NCBI GenBank assembly: GCA_009268125.1
Contig: WBOU01000022.1
Location: forward strand, 1-64,000
Length of the DNA stretch: 64,000 bases
DNA from: Chloroflexia bacterium SDU3-3
GTDB taxonomy: Bacteria; Chloroflexota; Chloroflexia; Chloroflexales; Roseiflexaceae
Reading direction: 5' to 3'
Below, one piece after another: positions 27,069 through 35,666 of this stretch; position 1 is the first letter of the stretch; every line of letters starts with the position of its first letter. Position numbers and translations under genes: made by a program. The notes beneath the pieces were generated by a model that was given only the letters and a program-made list of their open reading frames with translations, was not told the origin of the DNA and searched no databases.

Positions 27069-27868
27069 GCGATCACCGTCCCCTCGCCCGCAAGCGCCTT
27101 GGTGATCGGCTGGGTGCTGCGGGCATCGCCCATCACCACGCGGCCCACGCCCTGGGCCAGCGCCTCGGCTGCGCCCAGCACCTTCTTCTTCATGCGGCCC
27201 TGCGCCACCGGCAAGTACTCCTCCACCGAGGCGCGCGGGATGCGGCGGATGAGCGAGCTTTCATCGGGGAAGCTGCGCAGCAGGCCGGGGACATTGGAGA
27301 GCAGCAGCAGCGTGTCGGCCTTCAGCGCGGCGGCCACGGCGGCGGCGGCGCGGTCGCCATCCACGTTGATGGCATCGCCCGCCGTGCTGGCGGCCAGCGG
27401 CGCGACCACCGGCAGGTAGCCCGCATCCAGCAGCAGCTGGAGCAGCCCGGCGTTCACCTTCTCCACCGTGCCGGTCCAGTCGTCGCGCAGCACCTTCTGC
27501 TTGCCGTCCTCCACGATGCGGATGGTGGCCTTGCGCTGGCCCTCCAGCACGCGGCCATCCAGCCCGCTCAGGCCCACGGCGTTGATGCCCAGGCGCTGCA
27601 GCCGCTCGACGATCAGCTTATTCATCTTGCCGCTGTAGGCCATCATGAAGATCTCCAGCGTCCTGCGGTCGGTGTAGCGGCTGGTGTAGCCCGAGGGCGA
27701 GGTGACGAAGCGCGGCGGGTAGCCGATCTGCTCGGCCAGCACGTTGGTCTCGTGCGAGCCGCCGTGGACAAGGATGGGGCGCTCGCCCGCGTTCCACTGC
27801 GCGGCCAGATCGGCGCATAGCGCGTCGTAGTCGATCCCCTGCCCGCCGCCGACTTTAATCACAATCAT
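27065..27868 (-). CDS. lysZ: [LysW]-aminoadipate kinase
   Basis: This 267-residue amino-acid kinase is of the acetylglutamate kinase family: IVIKVGGGQG at the start, ILVHGGSHETN, DWTGTVEKVN, APLAASTAGDAINVDGDRAA and GRMKKKVLGA. LysZ phosphorylates the side-chain carboxylate of aminoadipate held on LysW. The start MIVIKVGGG (27868) follows GGGAGAAAC; a longer frame adds 15 unlikely residues. It lies between the chromate-transporter halves and the phosphatase gene. Confidence 0.9.
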   Translation of the reverse strand: MIVIKVGGGQGIDYDALCADLAAQWNAGERPILVHGGSHETNVLAEQIGYPPRFVTSPSGYTSRYTDRRTLEIFMMAYSGKMNKLIVERLQRLGINAVGLSGLDGRVLEGQRKATIRIVEDGKQKVLRDDWTGTVEKVNAGLLQLLLDAGYLPVVAPLAASTAGDAINVDGDRAAAAVAAALKADTLLLLSNVPGLLRSFPDESSLIRRIPRASVEEYLPVAQGRMKKKVLGAAEALAQGVGRVVMGDARSTQPITKALAGEGTVIA

Positions 27869-27945
27869 CGCGTGTTTCTCCCGTTGGTTGAAGGTTTTCC
27901 ATGGCCTGGGCAAGCGCCGCGCCGTCGGCGACCAGATCCCGCAGG

Positions 27946-28455
27946 CTATCGATAGAGCAGCACCCCGGCCAGGCCCGCAGCCAGCAGCACGGGCAGCGGC
28001 GAGATCTTGAGGCGGGCCACCACCGCGATGGTGCTTGCGGCGATCAGCAGGCTGGGCAGGTTCAGCTCGGTGCGCATGATGCCCGCCACCACCACGAACA
28101 TCGACCCGACGGCCACCAGCATCAGGCCGCGCAGGAAGCCCGCCGTGGCCGGGTGGCCGCCGATCCGCTGATAGATGCGGTTGACCAGCAGCACCAGCAT
28201 GGGCGGCAGGATGATCGCCGCCGTGGCCAGCAGCGCGCCCATCAGCCCATAGGTCAGGTAGCCGAAGGCGATCACCCAGAAGCCGCTGGGGCCGGGCGAG
28301 ATCTGGCCCAGGGCCAGCGACTCGGCGAAGTCGCGCTCGCCCGCCCAGCCCTGCGCGATCATGTCCTCGTGCACGATCGGCAGGTTGCCGCCGCCGGTGG
28401 TCGAGAACAACGAGCCTTTCAGCAGGATGAGGAAGTACAGCAGCGGGTCGATCAT
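27946..28455 (-). CDS. chrA: Chromate transporter (CHR) half protein, second half
   Basis: The 169-residue membrane protein has about five to six hydrophobic segments and the CHR-family signature (FSTTGGGNLPIVHEDMI, ALGQISPGPSG). Short CHR proteins work as pairs of related, oppositely oriented halves. The ATG at 28455 overlaps the stop of the partner by four bases, so the two are co-translated. It may export chromate or another anion, or act as a general anion/proton carrier, and why it lies inside the lysine cluster is unclear. Confidence 0.88.
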   Translation of the reverse strand: MIDPLLYFLILLKGSLFSTTGGGNLPIVHEDMIAQGWAGERDFAESLALGQISPGPSGFWVIAFGYLTYGLMGALLATAAIILPPMLVLLVNRIYQRIGGHPATAGFLRGLMLVAVGSMFVVVAGIMRTELNLPSLLIAASTIAVVARLKISPLPVLLAAGLAGVLLYR

Positions 28456-29087
28456 CGCGCCTGCCCTCCCCGCGCGGCCCGCCGCCACGCCAGCAGGCCG
28501 CCCGCCAGACCCGCGCCCCACAGCAGCGCCAGCATGGGGATGTGCAGCAGGCCCAGTCCCAGCACGCCGCCCGCCAGCAGCGCCAGCGTGGCCGCCAGGC
28601 TGCCCCAGCCCTCGCGCCGGCTCTCGGCCACGATCGGGCGCAGCATCTGAAACGAGAGCAGCAGGCTGAAGCCCACCGTAGCCGGGATGATGCCGCGCAG
28701 CGCCGACTGCACCTGCGGCACCTGCTGGATGCTGGCGTAGCCCGCCGTCAGCATGATCGTCACCGCCACGCTGGGCAGCATCAGGCCCAGCAGGCTCACG
28801 GCCACACCCGCCGCGCCGCCCAGCTTCGCCCCGATCAGGATGGTCAGACCCAGCAGGTTGATGCCCGGCGAGATCTGGCAGATGCTCCAGAAGCGGTTAA
28901 ACTCGGCCTCGGTCAGCCATCGCTCGCGCTCCACCGCCGCCTGCCGGATGAGAAACAGGGTGGCCGTGCCGCCCCCGAAGGACTGGGTGCCGATCCGCGC
29001 CCACACCGCCAGCTGATGCCGCAGCGTGGGCGTGGTCGCGCCGCGCTGCTCGGGCGCGATCGCCTCGGCCTGCTCTACTATTGCCAT
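28452..29087 (-). CDS. chrA: Chromate transporter (CHR) half protein, first half
   Basis: The 211-residue membrane protein has the first-half CHR signature: IGTQSFGGGTATLFLIRQ, a WLTEAEFNRFWSICQISPG segment (here ISPGIN), then several hydrophobic helices. It overlaps the second half by ATGA. A consensus promoter is found just upstream (29119-29147), so this pair and the lysZ end of the cluster can be transcribed separately. Confidence 0.88.
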   Translation of the reverse strand: MAIVEQAEAIAPEQRGATTPTLRHQLAVWARIGTQSFGGGTATLFLIRQAAVERERWLTEAEFNRFWSICQISPGINLLGLTILIGAKLGGAAGVAVSLLGLMLPSVAVTIMLTAGYASIQQVPQVQSALRGIIPATVGFSLLLSFQMLRPIVAESRREGWGSLAATLALLAGGVLGLGLLHIPMLALLWGAGLAGGLLAWRRAARGGQAR

Positions 29088-29118
29088 GCTCGTGTCCTTT
29101 TACAATCTTTTAATAGAA

Positions 29119-29147
29119 AGTATAGGCCGCGAGCGGGCCGCGTACAA
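29119..29147 (-). promoter_or_regulatory. Internal promoter before the chromate-transporter genes
   Basis: On the minus strand TTGTAC (29147-29142) and TATACT (29124-29119) are 17 bases apart, in the 114-bp gap after the homocitrate-synthase-like gene. It would drive both transporter halves, lysZ, the phosphatase gene and lysJ. Confidence 0.7.
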
Positions 29148-29201
29148 TCCGCCTCTGGCTATAGCCCGCATTGAAGCGGCCTATAGAAGCGGAGCCGAGC
29201 A

Positions 29202-30716
29202 TCAGGCGTTGTAGACCCCCGGCTGGTAGAACATCAGCACCAGCTCCATGGCCTCGGCGTGCGAGATGCCGTTCTGGGCGATACTGTAGCGGCGGATGAG
29301 CTGGGCGATCACGTCATCCACGCGGTCGTCGGGCGGCGTGTCGGCCAGGGGTAGGCCGGTCTGGCTGGCCAGCCTGCGCAGCGTAGTGCGCAGCTCGTCC
29401 TGCGGGCGGGGCAGCAGGCGCTCGCGCTCGCGCCAGTAGCGCACGTTGGCCTTGCCGCAGCCAAAGCAGGCCAGCACCGGCGTGCGCAGCGGCATGTCGT
29501 AGGGCGGCAGCGCGCCCGCGTAGGCGCTGTTGCCGATGTCGATCGCGTCCTGGCCCTCCACATTGCGCGAGAGCGCCAGCCGATAGGCGCGGGCCGTGGT
29601 GTCAGCGTGCACGCCCGAGCCATCGTACTCGGTGTTGGCCGAGAACGGGCTGCGGTCGAAGATAAAGCCGTTGCTGGCGAAGATATGGTAGAAGAAGGCG
29701 TCCATGTCGCGGTAGCAGTTCACGAACAGCTCGCCCGAGGGCAGCGTGCCCAGCCGATCGCGCATGGCGCGGCGGATCTCGGCCATCTTGCGCGGGTAGA
29801 GCAGGATGAGCCGCCGGTAGATCGCCTCCAGCAGCGAGGAGAGGCCGATGGTGCCGTTGCGCTCGCCGATGCCCAGGATGGAAAAGTCGGGCAGCATGGT
29901 GATGCCCAGCCGCTGGCAGAGCAGCAGCGTGTCCACGTACATGCGGTCGGCGTTGCCGATGTCGTTGTGGATGTGGCACTCCAGAAACTGGAAGCGCATC
30001 CCGGCGCGCTGGAGGATGGCGATGCGGTCGCCCAGCTCGGGGATGGACGAGAGTCCCACGGTGTCGGGGATGCCGATGCCATCCACCTCGGTGGCGCTCT
30101 CGGCCAGCAGGCGCTGGAGCGCGGTGTAGAACTGCTCGTAGTCCTCCAGCGGGGTGCGGAAGGCATCCTCGGTGCTGATGCGCACGGTGTGGAAGCCCAG
30201 CTCGCGGGCGTAGCGGATGCTCTGCGCGGCCTTCTCGGCCAGCTGCGGGATGCTGGCGTTGGCGGTAGCCTGCTTGATCGGGCTGGTGCCGATGTACAGG
30301 TGCACGCGGCGGAAGCCCGAGCCGAAGGCCGCGTCGATGTCGGACGGCACGCAGCGGGCGTGGGCCGCGAAGTCGATGGCCAGCCCAGCCTGCCTGGCCC
30401 GCTCCAGCAGGCTCTGGTTCCAGACCTGGCCCGGCTCGTTGGCGGGGTTGGAAGGCAGCTCCACCACGCCCACGCCCAGCCGGTCCATGAAGCGCACGCT
30501 CTCCCAGGCCTCCTCGGCGCTGAGGTGGAAGCCCTGGAGCGTGCCGTCGCGGTTTTCGCCCACGGCCTGGAGCGACTCGCGGATGGAGAAGACCCCGAAG
30601 CCCTGGGCCTTCAGGTAGTCGAACAGCGCGAACAGCTCGGTGGCCTCGCGGTAGCGCTCCTGGGCCGGGTTCTCGCCCGCCAGAAACGGCGGCAATGGTA
30701 GATCTGTGCCTGTCAC
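29202..30716 (-). CDS. Homocitrate-synthase-like enzyme (HMGL/isopropylmalate synthase superfamily)
   Basis: This 504-residue TIM-barrel acyltransferase has the Arg-Glu of the first strand (FSIRESLQ), GIGIPDTVGL, and the metal-binding His pair in LECHIHNDIGNADRM. GIGERNGTIGL matches the GxGERxGN motif. By context it should join 2-oxoglutarate and acetyl-CoA into homocitrate, the first AAA step. It is longer than Thermus-type homocitrate synthase (about 376), with an extra C-terminal segment holding Cys-x-x-Cys (ACFGCGKANVRYW). The start is a GTG with AAAGGAG seven bases upstream; no ATG fits. Homocitrate versus isopropylmalate specificity is inferred from the neighbours. Confidence 0.78.
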   Translation of the reverse strand: MTGTDLPLPPFLAGENPAQERYREATELFALFDYLKAQGFGVFSIRESLQAVGENRDGTLQGFHLSAEEAWESVRFMDRLGVGVVELPSNPANEPGQVWNQSLLERARQAGLAIDFAAHARCVPSDIDAAFGSGFRRVHLYIGTSPIKQATANASIPQLAEKAAQSIRYARELGFHTVRISTEDAFRTPLEDYEQFYTALQRLLAESATEVDGIGIPDTVGLSSIPELGDRIAILQRAGMRFQFLECHIHNDIGNADRMYVDTLLLCQRLGITMLPDFSILGIGERNGTIGLSSLLEAIYRRLILLYPRKMAEIRRAMRDRLGTLPSGELFVNCYRDMDAFFYHIFASNGFIFDRSPFSANTEYDGSGVHADTTARAYRLALSRNVEGQDAIDIGNSAYAGALPPYDMPLRTPVLACFGCGKANVRYWRERERLLPRPQDELRTTLRRLASQTGLPLADTPPDDRVDDVIAQLIRRYSIAQNGISHAEAMELVLMFYQPGVYNA

Positions 30717-30807
30717 AGCCGGTCTCCTTTGAGACGAGGGAGGGGCGAAAGACGAACACCGCTGGCCACTGCGCCGGTTCGGCTTCGCGGTGCGCGTCCC
30801 TCGCACA

Positions 30808-31293
30808 CTAGCTAGAGGTTTTTGCCAGAACGGCGTAGGTGGGCACCGTGTAGCCCTCGTGGCAGCGCTCCTCAACCAGCGCGTAGCCCAGCCGCTCGTA
30901 GCGGGCGCGGGTGAGGGGCAGCGCGGTGCGCACGGCGATTTCGATCCGGGGTGCGCCCAGCGCATGCGCCCGCGCCTCCACGTAGGCGATCAGCGCGCCG
31001 CCCACGCCCTGGCCGCGGTGCTCGGGCAGCACGCCCAGCCTGCCGAAGTACAGGTGGCCCTCGCGCAGCTCGTAGAGCACGCAGCCCACCGCGCGCCCGT
31101 CGATCTCGGCCAGCGCGAGGCCGCCCTGCTGCATCTTCCCGCGCACGCTGTCGCCCGTCTCGCGGATCGCGCCGGTGGGCGGGTCCAGCACGGCCTCCTC
31201 CTCGAAGGCGGTGCGGATGATCTCGGCGGCGCGGTCGGCCTCGCTGGGGCTGGCCTCGCGGATGTGGAATGCGGGCGATGCGTGGTGTGTCAT
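30808..31293 (-). CDS. GNAT-family N-acetyltransferase
   Basis: The 161-residue protein has the acetyl-CoA loop VLPEHRGQGVGGALI (motif A) and a preceding strand LYFGRLGV. The C-terminal RARYERLGYALVEE is typical of GNAT enzymes. The substrate is unknown. It lies between lysY and the homocitrate-synthase-like gene with small gaps, so it is transcribed with lysine genes, but no acetylation step is needed in the LysW pathway. Confidence 0.85.
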   Translation of the reverse strand: MTHHASPAFHIREASPSEADRAAEIIRTAFEEEAVLDPPTGAIRETGDSVRGKMQQGGLALAEIDGRAVGCVLYELREGHLYFGRLGVLPEHRGQGVGGALIAYVEARAHALGAPRIEIAVRTALPLTRARYERLGYALVEERCHEGYTVPTYAVLAKTSS

Positions 31294-31317
31294 GGTTGTG
31301 GTGCTCCCTTGGCGGGG

Positions 31318-32352
31318 CTACACCGGGTGCAGCCCCCAGAACTCAAGCCCTGCGGTCTCTTCGAGGCCGCACATCAGGTTCATGCACTGCACGGCCGAGC
31401 CTGCGGCACCCTTGCCCAGGTTATCGATCGCGCAGATGCTGACGATCCGGCCCGTGGCCTCATCCAGCGCGAAGCCGACATCGGCGTAGTTGGTGCCGGC
31501 CAGGATCTTCGGCTCGGGCAGGCGGTAGATGCCCTGCTTCTCGCGCACGATCCGCACGAATGGCTCGGGCGTGTAGGCGGCGCGGTAGGCCCGCCACAGA
31601 TCCTTCTCGGTGATCGCGCTCTTGGCGAAGGCGTGGGCCGTGGCCACCGCGCCGCGCACCATCTCGATACCGGTGATCGAGAGGTGCACCCGCTCGACCC
31701 CGGTCTCCTGGATGACCTCGGCGGTGTGGCGGTGGCCGGTGGTGGCGAACGAGCGCACCGCGCCCGAGCGCTCGGGGTGGTGCGAGGCGTCGCTCGACTG
31801 CGCGCCGCCCTCGGACGAGCCAACCTTCACCTCCACGATCACGTCGCGGTCGGTGTCGATCAGGCCCGCGCGGGCCAGCGGCAGCAGCGCCAGGTTGGTG
31901 GCGGTGGCGTTGCAGCCCACGCCCGAGACGTAGCTGGCCGCGCGGATCTGCTCGCGGTAGATCTCGGGCAGGCCGTAGACGAAGCGGCCCAGCCACGCGG
32001 GGTTGGGGTGCTCCTCGCCATACCAGCGCTCGTAGGCGGCCGTATCGCGCAGGCGGAAGTCGGCGGAGCAGTCGACGATCTTTGGCGCGAGCGCCGCGAA
32101 CTCCTCGATCCGCTTGGCCGCCGAGCCGTGGGGCAGCGCCAGAAACAGCACGTCGCAGGGCGCGACCTTGCTGGCAGGCACATACTGCAGGCTGGTGTGG
32201 CCGCGCAGGTTGGGGTGGGTGCTGGCCACCGGCTTGCCCGCAAGCCGCTCCGAGGTCACATGCGCAACCTCCACACCCGGGTGGGCCAGCAGCAGCCGCA
32301 GCAGCTCGCCGCCCACATAGCCGCTGCCGCCAATGATGGAGACACGTAGCAT
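31318..32352 (-). CDS. lysY: [LysW]-aminoadipate 6-phosphate reductase
   Basis: This 344-residue NADPH-dependent reductase is of the ArgC family. The nucleotide motif IIGGSGYVGGELLRLL opens the protein, the catalytic Cys lies in SGVGCNATATNLALLPL, and KVGSSEGGAQSSDASHH with GTNYADVGF match ArgC/LysY. It reduces LysW-aminoadipyl phosphate to the semialdehyde. ATG 32352 follows AGAGGA. The same enzyme could serve arginine synthesis with LysW-glutamate. Confidence 0.92.
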   Translation of the reverse strand: MLRVSIIGGSGYVGGELLRLLLAHPGVEVAHVTSERLAGKPVASTHPNLRGHTSLQYVPASKVAPCDVLFLALPHGSAAKRIEEFAALAPKIVDCSADFRLRDTAAYERWYGEEHPNPAWLGRFVYGLPEIYREQIRAASYVSGVGCNATATNLALLPLARAGLIDTDRDVIVEVKVGSSEGGAQSSDASHHPERSGAVRSFATTGHRHTAEVIQETGVERVHLSITGIEMVRGAVATAHAFAKSAITEKDLWRAYRAAYTPEPFVRIVREKQGIYRLPEPKILAGTNYADVGFALDEATGRIVSICAIDNLGKGAAGSAVQCMNLMCGLEETAGLEFWGLHPV

Positions 32353-32401
32353 CTTCTCATTCCTCTTGCGATACCGGCCGCCTACGGGCGGCCCACTGCT
32401 T

Positions 32402-33019
32402 TCAGTTCTTGGCCAGGGCCTCGTCATCCGGCGCGATCTGGCCGATCAGGCGGCCCAGCCCGGTGGCCCCAAAGTCCTCGCGGGTGATGTCCATCAGGAT
32501 GTCGTCGTAGCGCCTGCCGTCGAACAGGCGGGCCGCGCGCAGCCGCCCGGCCTCGCGGAAGCCGGCCTTCAGGTAGGCGCGGTGGCCGCGCTCGTTGAAG
32601 CCGGTGTGCCACAGGTGGATGCTGTGCAGGTTCAGGAAGGTGAAGCCGTACTCGCACATCAGGCGTACCGCCTCGGTGCCGTAGCCCTGGCTCCAGGCGC
32701 TCTTCTCGCCGATGGCGATGCCCAGCTCGGCGCGGCCATGCTGGTGGTCGATCTTCATCAGCGAGACAGAGCCGATGATCTGGGCGGTCTCGCGCACGAT
32801 GATCGCGAAGGTGCGCGTGCTGTCGCTGTTGCGGCTGCTGTACCAGCCCTCCTCATCCTCGTAGGTGTACGAGCGGCCAGACGCGCCAAGGTAGGCGGTC
32901 AGCTCAAGGTCGGCGAACCAGCGGGCGAAGAGCGGCAGGTCGCTGCGATGCGGGTGGCTCAGGTAGATGCGCTCGCCGGGCACAACTTCGATACGGAGCT
33001 GCGGTTCTGGATGGGTCAT
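32402..33019 (-). CDS. GNAT-family acetyltransferase (RimJ/RimL-like)
   Basis: The 205-residue protein has the long GNAT form: IYLSHPHRSDLPLFARWF at the start, IGSVSLMKID and ELGIAIGEKSAWSQGYGTEA as the acetyl-CoA loop, and GFNERGHRAYLKAGF. Relatives acetylate protein N-termini, spermidine or other amines. It lies between lysX and lysY, the second acetyltransferase in the cluster. Its substrate is unknown. Confidence 0.85.
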   Translation of the reverse strand: MTHPEPQLRIEVVPGERIYLSHPHRSDLPLFARWFADLELTAYLGASGRSYTYEDEEGWYSSRNSDSTRTFAIIVRETAQIIGSVSLMKIDHQHGRAELGIAIGEKSAWSQGYGTEAVRLMCEYGFTFLNLHSIHLWHTGFNERGHRAYLKAGFREAGRLRAARLFDGRRYDDILMDITREDFGATGLGRLIGQIAPDDEALAKN

Positions 33020-33130
33020 AGCTTCCTCCCAAAGGTTCTATCACAGAGCGATAAGGCTGGATCTGGGAGAGCATAGCATAACTCTATCTGCCAAGACTCA
33101 TTCCAGAGTTGCAACCTGACCAGCGCAGGG

Positions 33131-33982
33131 CTAGGCCTGGCCCCGCGCCGCCGCCAGGGTGTACTCCACGATATGCGCCGGGATGTTCACGCCGGTGGTC
33201 TCGATGCTGTTGCGGAACTCCATGGTGTAGTTCACCTCGTTCACCAGCAGCCGCCCCTCGGTGTCCTCCAGCACGTCGATCGCCACCACGCCGCCGCCCA
33301 CGGCGCTGGCCGCATTCACACAGATCTCGGCCAGCTCGGGGGTGACGGGGCAGTTGGTGGCCTTGCCGCCGCGCGCGGTGTTGGTGATCCAGTGCTGGCT
33401 GGTGCGGTAGATCGCGCCGATGCACTCGCCGCCCACCACAAACGCGCGGATGTCGCGATCCTCGCGCTTCTGGATGTACTCCTGGATGTAGAACACCGAG
33501 TGGTGGTATGAGCCGAGGATCTGCTTGTGCTCCAGCAGGGCCTCGGCGGACTGCGGGTCGTTGACCTTGGCGATCAGGCGGCCCCACGAGCCGATGCAGG
33601 GCTTCAGCACCGCCGGGTAGCCCAGATCCTCCAGCGCCGCCAGCGCCGCCTCGGGGGTGAAGGCCAGCCGGGTCTGCGGGCTGGGCACGCCCGCCTTGAT
33701 CAGGGCCTGGGTGGTCTTGAACTTGTCGCCGCAGGTGTCGGCCACCTGGTAGGTGTTGACGGTGGGCACGCCCGCGTCGTTGAGGATCTTGAGGGTGTAG
33801 AGCGCGCTGTTGTGCTCGATGCTGCGCTCCAGCACTACATCGTAGGGGTAGCTGCCGCTGTTCAGATCGAAGACGATGTCCTGGTCGTTGATGCGCTCGA
33901 ACGGCACGCCGCGCTTCTCGAACTCGGCGAAGATCAGCTTTTCTTCGACGCGGATGCGCGAGCAGAGAACTCCGATTCGCAT
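33131..33982 (-). CDS. lysX: LysW-aminoadipate ligase (RimK/ATP-grasp family)
   Basis: This 283-residue ATP-grasp ligase attaches alpha-aminoadipate through its amino group to the C-terminal Glu of LysW. Visible parts are [16 protein letters not shown], the [18 protein letters not shown] nucleotide-binding block, [20 protein letters not shown], and the metal-binding [12 protein letters not shown]. Length and motifs match LysX/ArgX. It follows lysW with a 59-base gap, as in Thermus-like AAA operons. Confidence 0.94.
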   Translation of the reverse strand: MRIGVLCSRIRVEEKLIFAEFEKRGVPFERINDQDIVFDLNSGSYPYDVVLERSIEHNSALYTLKILNDAGVPTVNTYQVADTCGDKFKTTQALIKAGVPSPQTRLAFTPEAALAALEDLGYPAVLKPCIGSWGRLIAKVNDPQSAEALLEHKQILGSYHHSVFYIQEYIQKREDRDIRAFVVGGECIGAIYRTSQHWITNTARGGKATNCPVTPELAEICVNAASAVGGGVVAIDVLEDTEGRLLVNEVNYTMEFRNSIETTGVNIPAHIVEYTLAAARGQA

Positions 33983-34041
33983 GGTGTGGCTCCTTAAAGC
34001 TGTGCGCGCCGCCCAGGTGGCGGCGCGCTACGGTGGAAAAG

Positions 34042-34209
34042 CTACTCGCCCCAGTCCTCGCCAACCTCGGGCGCAAGCGCCAGCTCGGGCGGGTTGACGC
34101 TCACAACCTCAAGCTCCACCCCGCAGTCTGGGCAGGTGACGATCTCACCCTCGACGGTGTCGGCGTTCAGGCTGATGGTGGCCTCGCACTCTGGGCATGT
34201 GGTCTCCAT
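34042..34209 (-). CDS. lysW: Amino-group carrier protein LysW
   Basis: This 55-residue acidic protein has two zinc-type Cys pairs, Cys5/Cys8 and Cys26/Cys29, and the diagnostic C-terminal EDWGE. The last Glu is the site where LysX attaches the amino group of aminoadipate, and later enzymes act on the carried intermediate. The start METTCPEC is chosen because it matches the usual length; the in-frame extension of 15 residues is unlikely. A 389-base gap with a 21-bp repeat array lies upstream. Confidence 0.95.
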   Translation of the reverse strand: METTCPECEATISLNADTVEGEIVTCPDCGVELEVVSVNPPELALAPEVGEDWGE

Positions 34210-34328
34210 GGCTGTGCTCCTTGCTGTGTGGCGCGTGCGCGCCTGCGGGTTCAATGCTATTGTAGCCGCGCCGCCGAGCGACGCGCGCTGTCTTCACGAG
34301 AAAATGTGGCTGCTTCCAGCCGTTCGGC

Positions 34329-34513
34329 CAGTTCCCCCTGACCTTCCGTCAGTTCCCCCTGACCTTCCGTCAGTTCCCCCTGACCTTCGGCCAGTTCCCC
34401 CTGGCCTTCTGTCAGTTCCCCCTGACCTTCCGTCAGTTCCCCCTGACCTTCCGTCAGTTCCCCCTGACCTTCCGTCAGTTCCCCCTGACCTTCCGTCAGT
34501 TCCCCCTGACCTT
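34329..34513. repeat. Nine-unit 21-bp tandem array inside the lysine operon
   Basis: Nine units of CAGTTCCCCCTGACCTTCCGT (with a few changes) run without interruption; the last keeps 17 bases. Across each unit boundary GTCAG-TTCCCC-CTGAC can form a small hairpin. At the 3/4 boundary the left arm changes to GCCAG and the right arm to CTGGC, keeping the pairing. The array lies between homoisocitrate dehydrogenase and lysW in a 389-bp gap with no other gene; both strands are open in frames because the period is a multiple of three. Confidence 0.93.
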
Positions 34514-34598
34514 GTATCAATCTACAAGACGTTCTATCAATCTACTGGCTATTTTCGCACAATCGCGCCGATTCACATCACCTACGCATATTTTTGCG

Positions 34599-35663
34599 CT
34601 ACGCCGACTGAATCAGCTCGATCACCGCCGCCGTGACCTGGGCAGTGGTGGCGCTGCCGCCCAGGTCGGGGGTGGCCGGGCCGTGGGCCAGCGTGGCGCT
34701 GGCGGCGGCGCGGGTGCGCTGGGCCGCAGCCAGGTAGGGCGCGGGGTCGGCCACGCGGGCGGCCAGGTGATCCAGCAGCATGGCCGCGCAGCCGATGGCG
34801 GCCAGCGGGTTGGCCACGCCCCGGCCCGCGATGTCGGGCGCGGCCCCGTGCACCGGCTCGAACAGCGCGGTGCTGCGGCCCAGGTTGGCCGAGGACGCCA
34901 TGCCCATGCCGCCGCCCCAGTAGCAGGCGATGTCCGAGAGGATGTCGCCAAACAGGTTGGTCGTCACGATCACGTCGAAGCGCTCGGGGCGCTGCACCAG
35001 CTGGAGCGCCGCCGTGTCGACCAGCAGCTCATCTACGGCCACATCGGGGAAGGCGGCGGCCACATCCAGCGCGGCGCTGCGGAACAGGCCGCATGTCTCG
35101 CGCAGCACATTGGCCTTGTGCACCACCGTCACGCGGGCGGGGCGCGCGGCAGCCTGGCCCCTGGCGCGGGCCAGCTCCAGCGCGGTGCGCACGATCCGCT
35201 CGCTGGCGGCGCGGGTGATCACGCGCTCGGCGATGGCGGTCGCGCCGCCGTCCTCCAGCCGCTCGCGCCCGGCGTACAGGCCCTCGGTGTTCTCGCGCAC
35301 CACCACCAGATCCACGGCGGCGCGGCCAGCGGCCAGCGTGGCGGGGATGGAGGTGACCGGGCGGATGTTGGCGTACAGGTCGAGGGCGCGGCGCATGCCC
35401 ACGATCGGGCTGCGGTAGCCCTGCACCGGGTGGCTGGGCGAGGCCACCGCGCCAAACAGGATGGCGTCGCTGGCCTGGGCCGCCGCCAGCGTGGCATCCG
35501 GCAGGGCCGCGCCCTGGCGCTGGAAGGTGCCCCAGCCCGCCTCGGCCTCGGCGAACTGCAGCGGCAGGCCGCTGGCGCGCAGCACCGCCACGGCGGCCTC
35601 GGTCACCTCGGGGCCGATGCCATCGCCGGGGATGAGCAGGATGCTCGGTGTGGTGGTGGCCAT
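34599..35663 (-). CDS. hicd: Homoisocitrate dehydrogenase
   Basis: This 354-residue decarboxylating dehydrogenase belongs to the isocitrate/isopropylmalate family. LLIPGDGIGPEVT opens it, VVVRENTEGLYAG is the homoisocitrate/isocitrate-type motif (leucine enzymes usually read RELTGGIYFG), and TNLFGDILSD with FEPVHGAAPDIAG are the metal and NAD regions. It produces 2-oxoadipate. It begins three bases after the lysU stop. Confidence 0.9.
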   Translation of the reverse strand: MATTTPSILLIPGDGIGPEVTEAAVAVLRASGLPLQFAEAEAGWGTFQRQGAALPDATLAAAQASDAILFGAVASPSHPVQGYRSPIVGMRRALDLYANIRPVTSIPATLAAGRAAVDLVVVRENTEGLYAGRERLEDGGATAIAERVITRAASERIVRTALELARARGQAAARPARVTVVHKANVLRETCGLFRSAALDVAAAFPDVAVDELLVDTAALQLVQRPERFDVIVTTNLFGDILSDIACYWGGGMGMASSANLGRSTALFEPVHGAAPDIAGRGVANPLAAIGCAAMLLDHLAARVADPAPYLAAAQRTRAAASATLAHGPATPDLGGSATTAQVTAAVIELIQSA

Positions 35664-35666
35664 GGG

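Noticed and set aside
27065-28521. Frame extensions upstream of lysZ and of the second chromate-transporter half
   Set aside because: They have no ribosome binding site, while the internal starts have GGGAGA-type sites or a four-base stop/start overlap.
30790-32349. Plus-strand frame of 519 codons opposite lysY and a GNAT gene
   Set aside because: Composition is that of an antisense shadow; the minus strand has well-supported enzymes with motifs.
34329-34513. CRISPR array
   Set aside because: Units are directly adjacent with no spacers and a 21-bp period; no cas genes are present.
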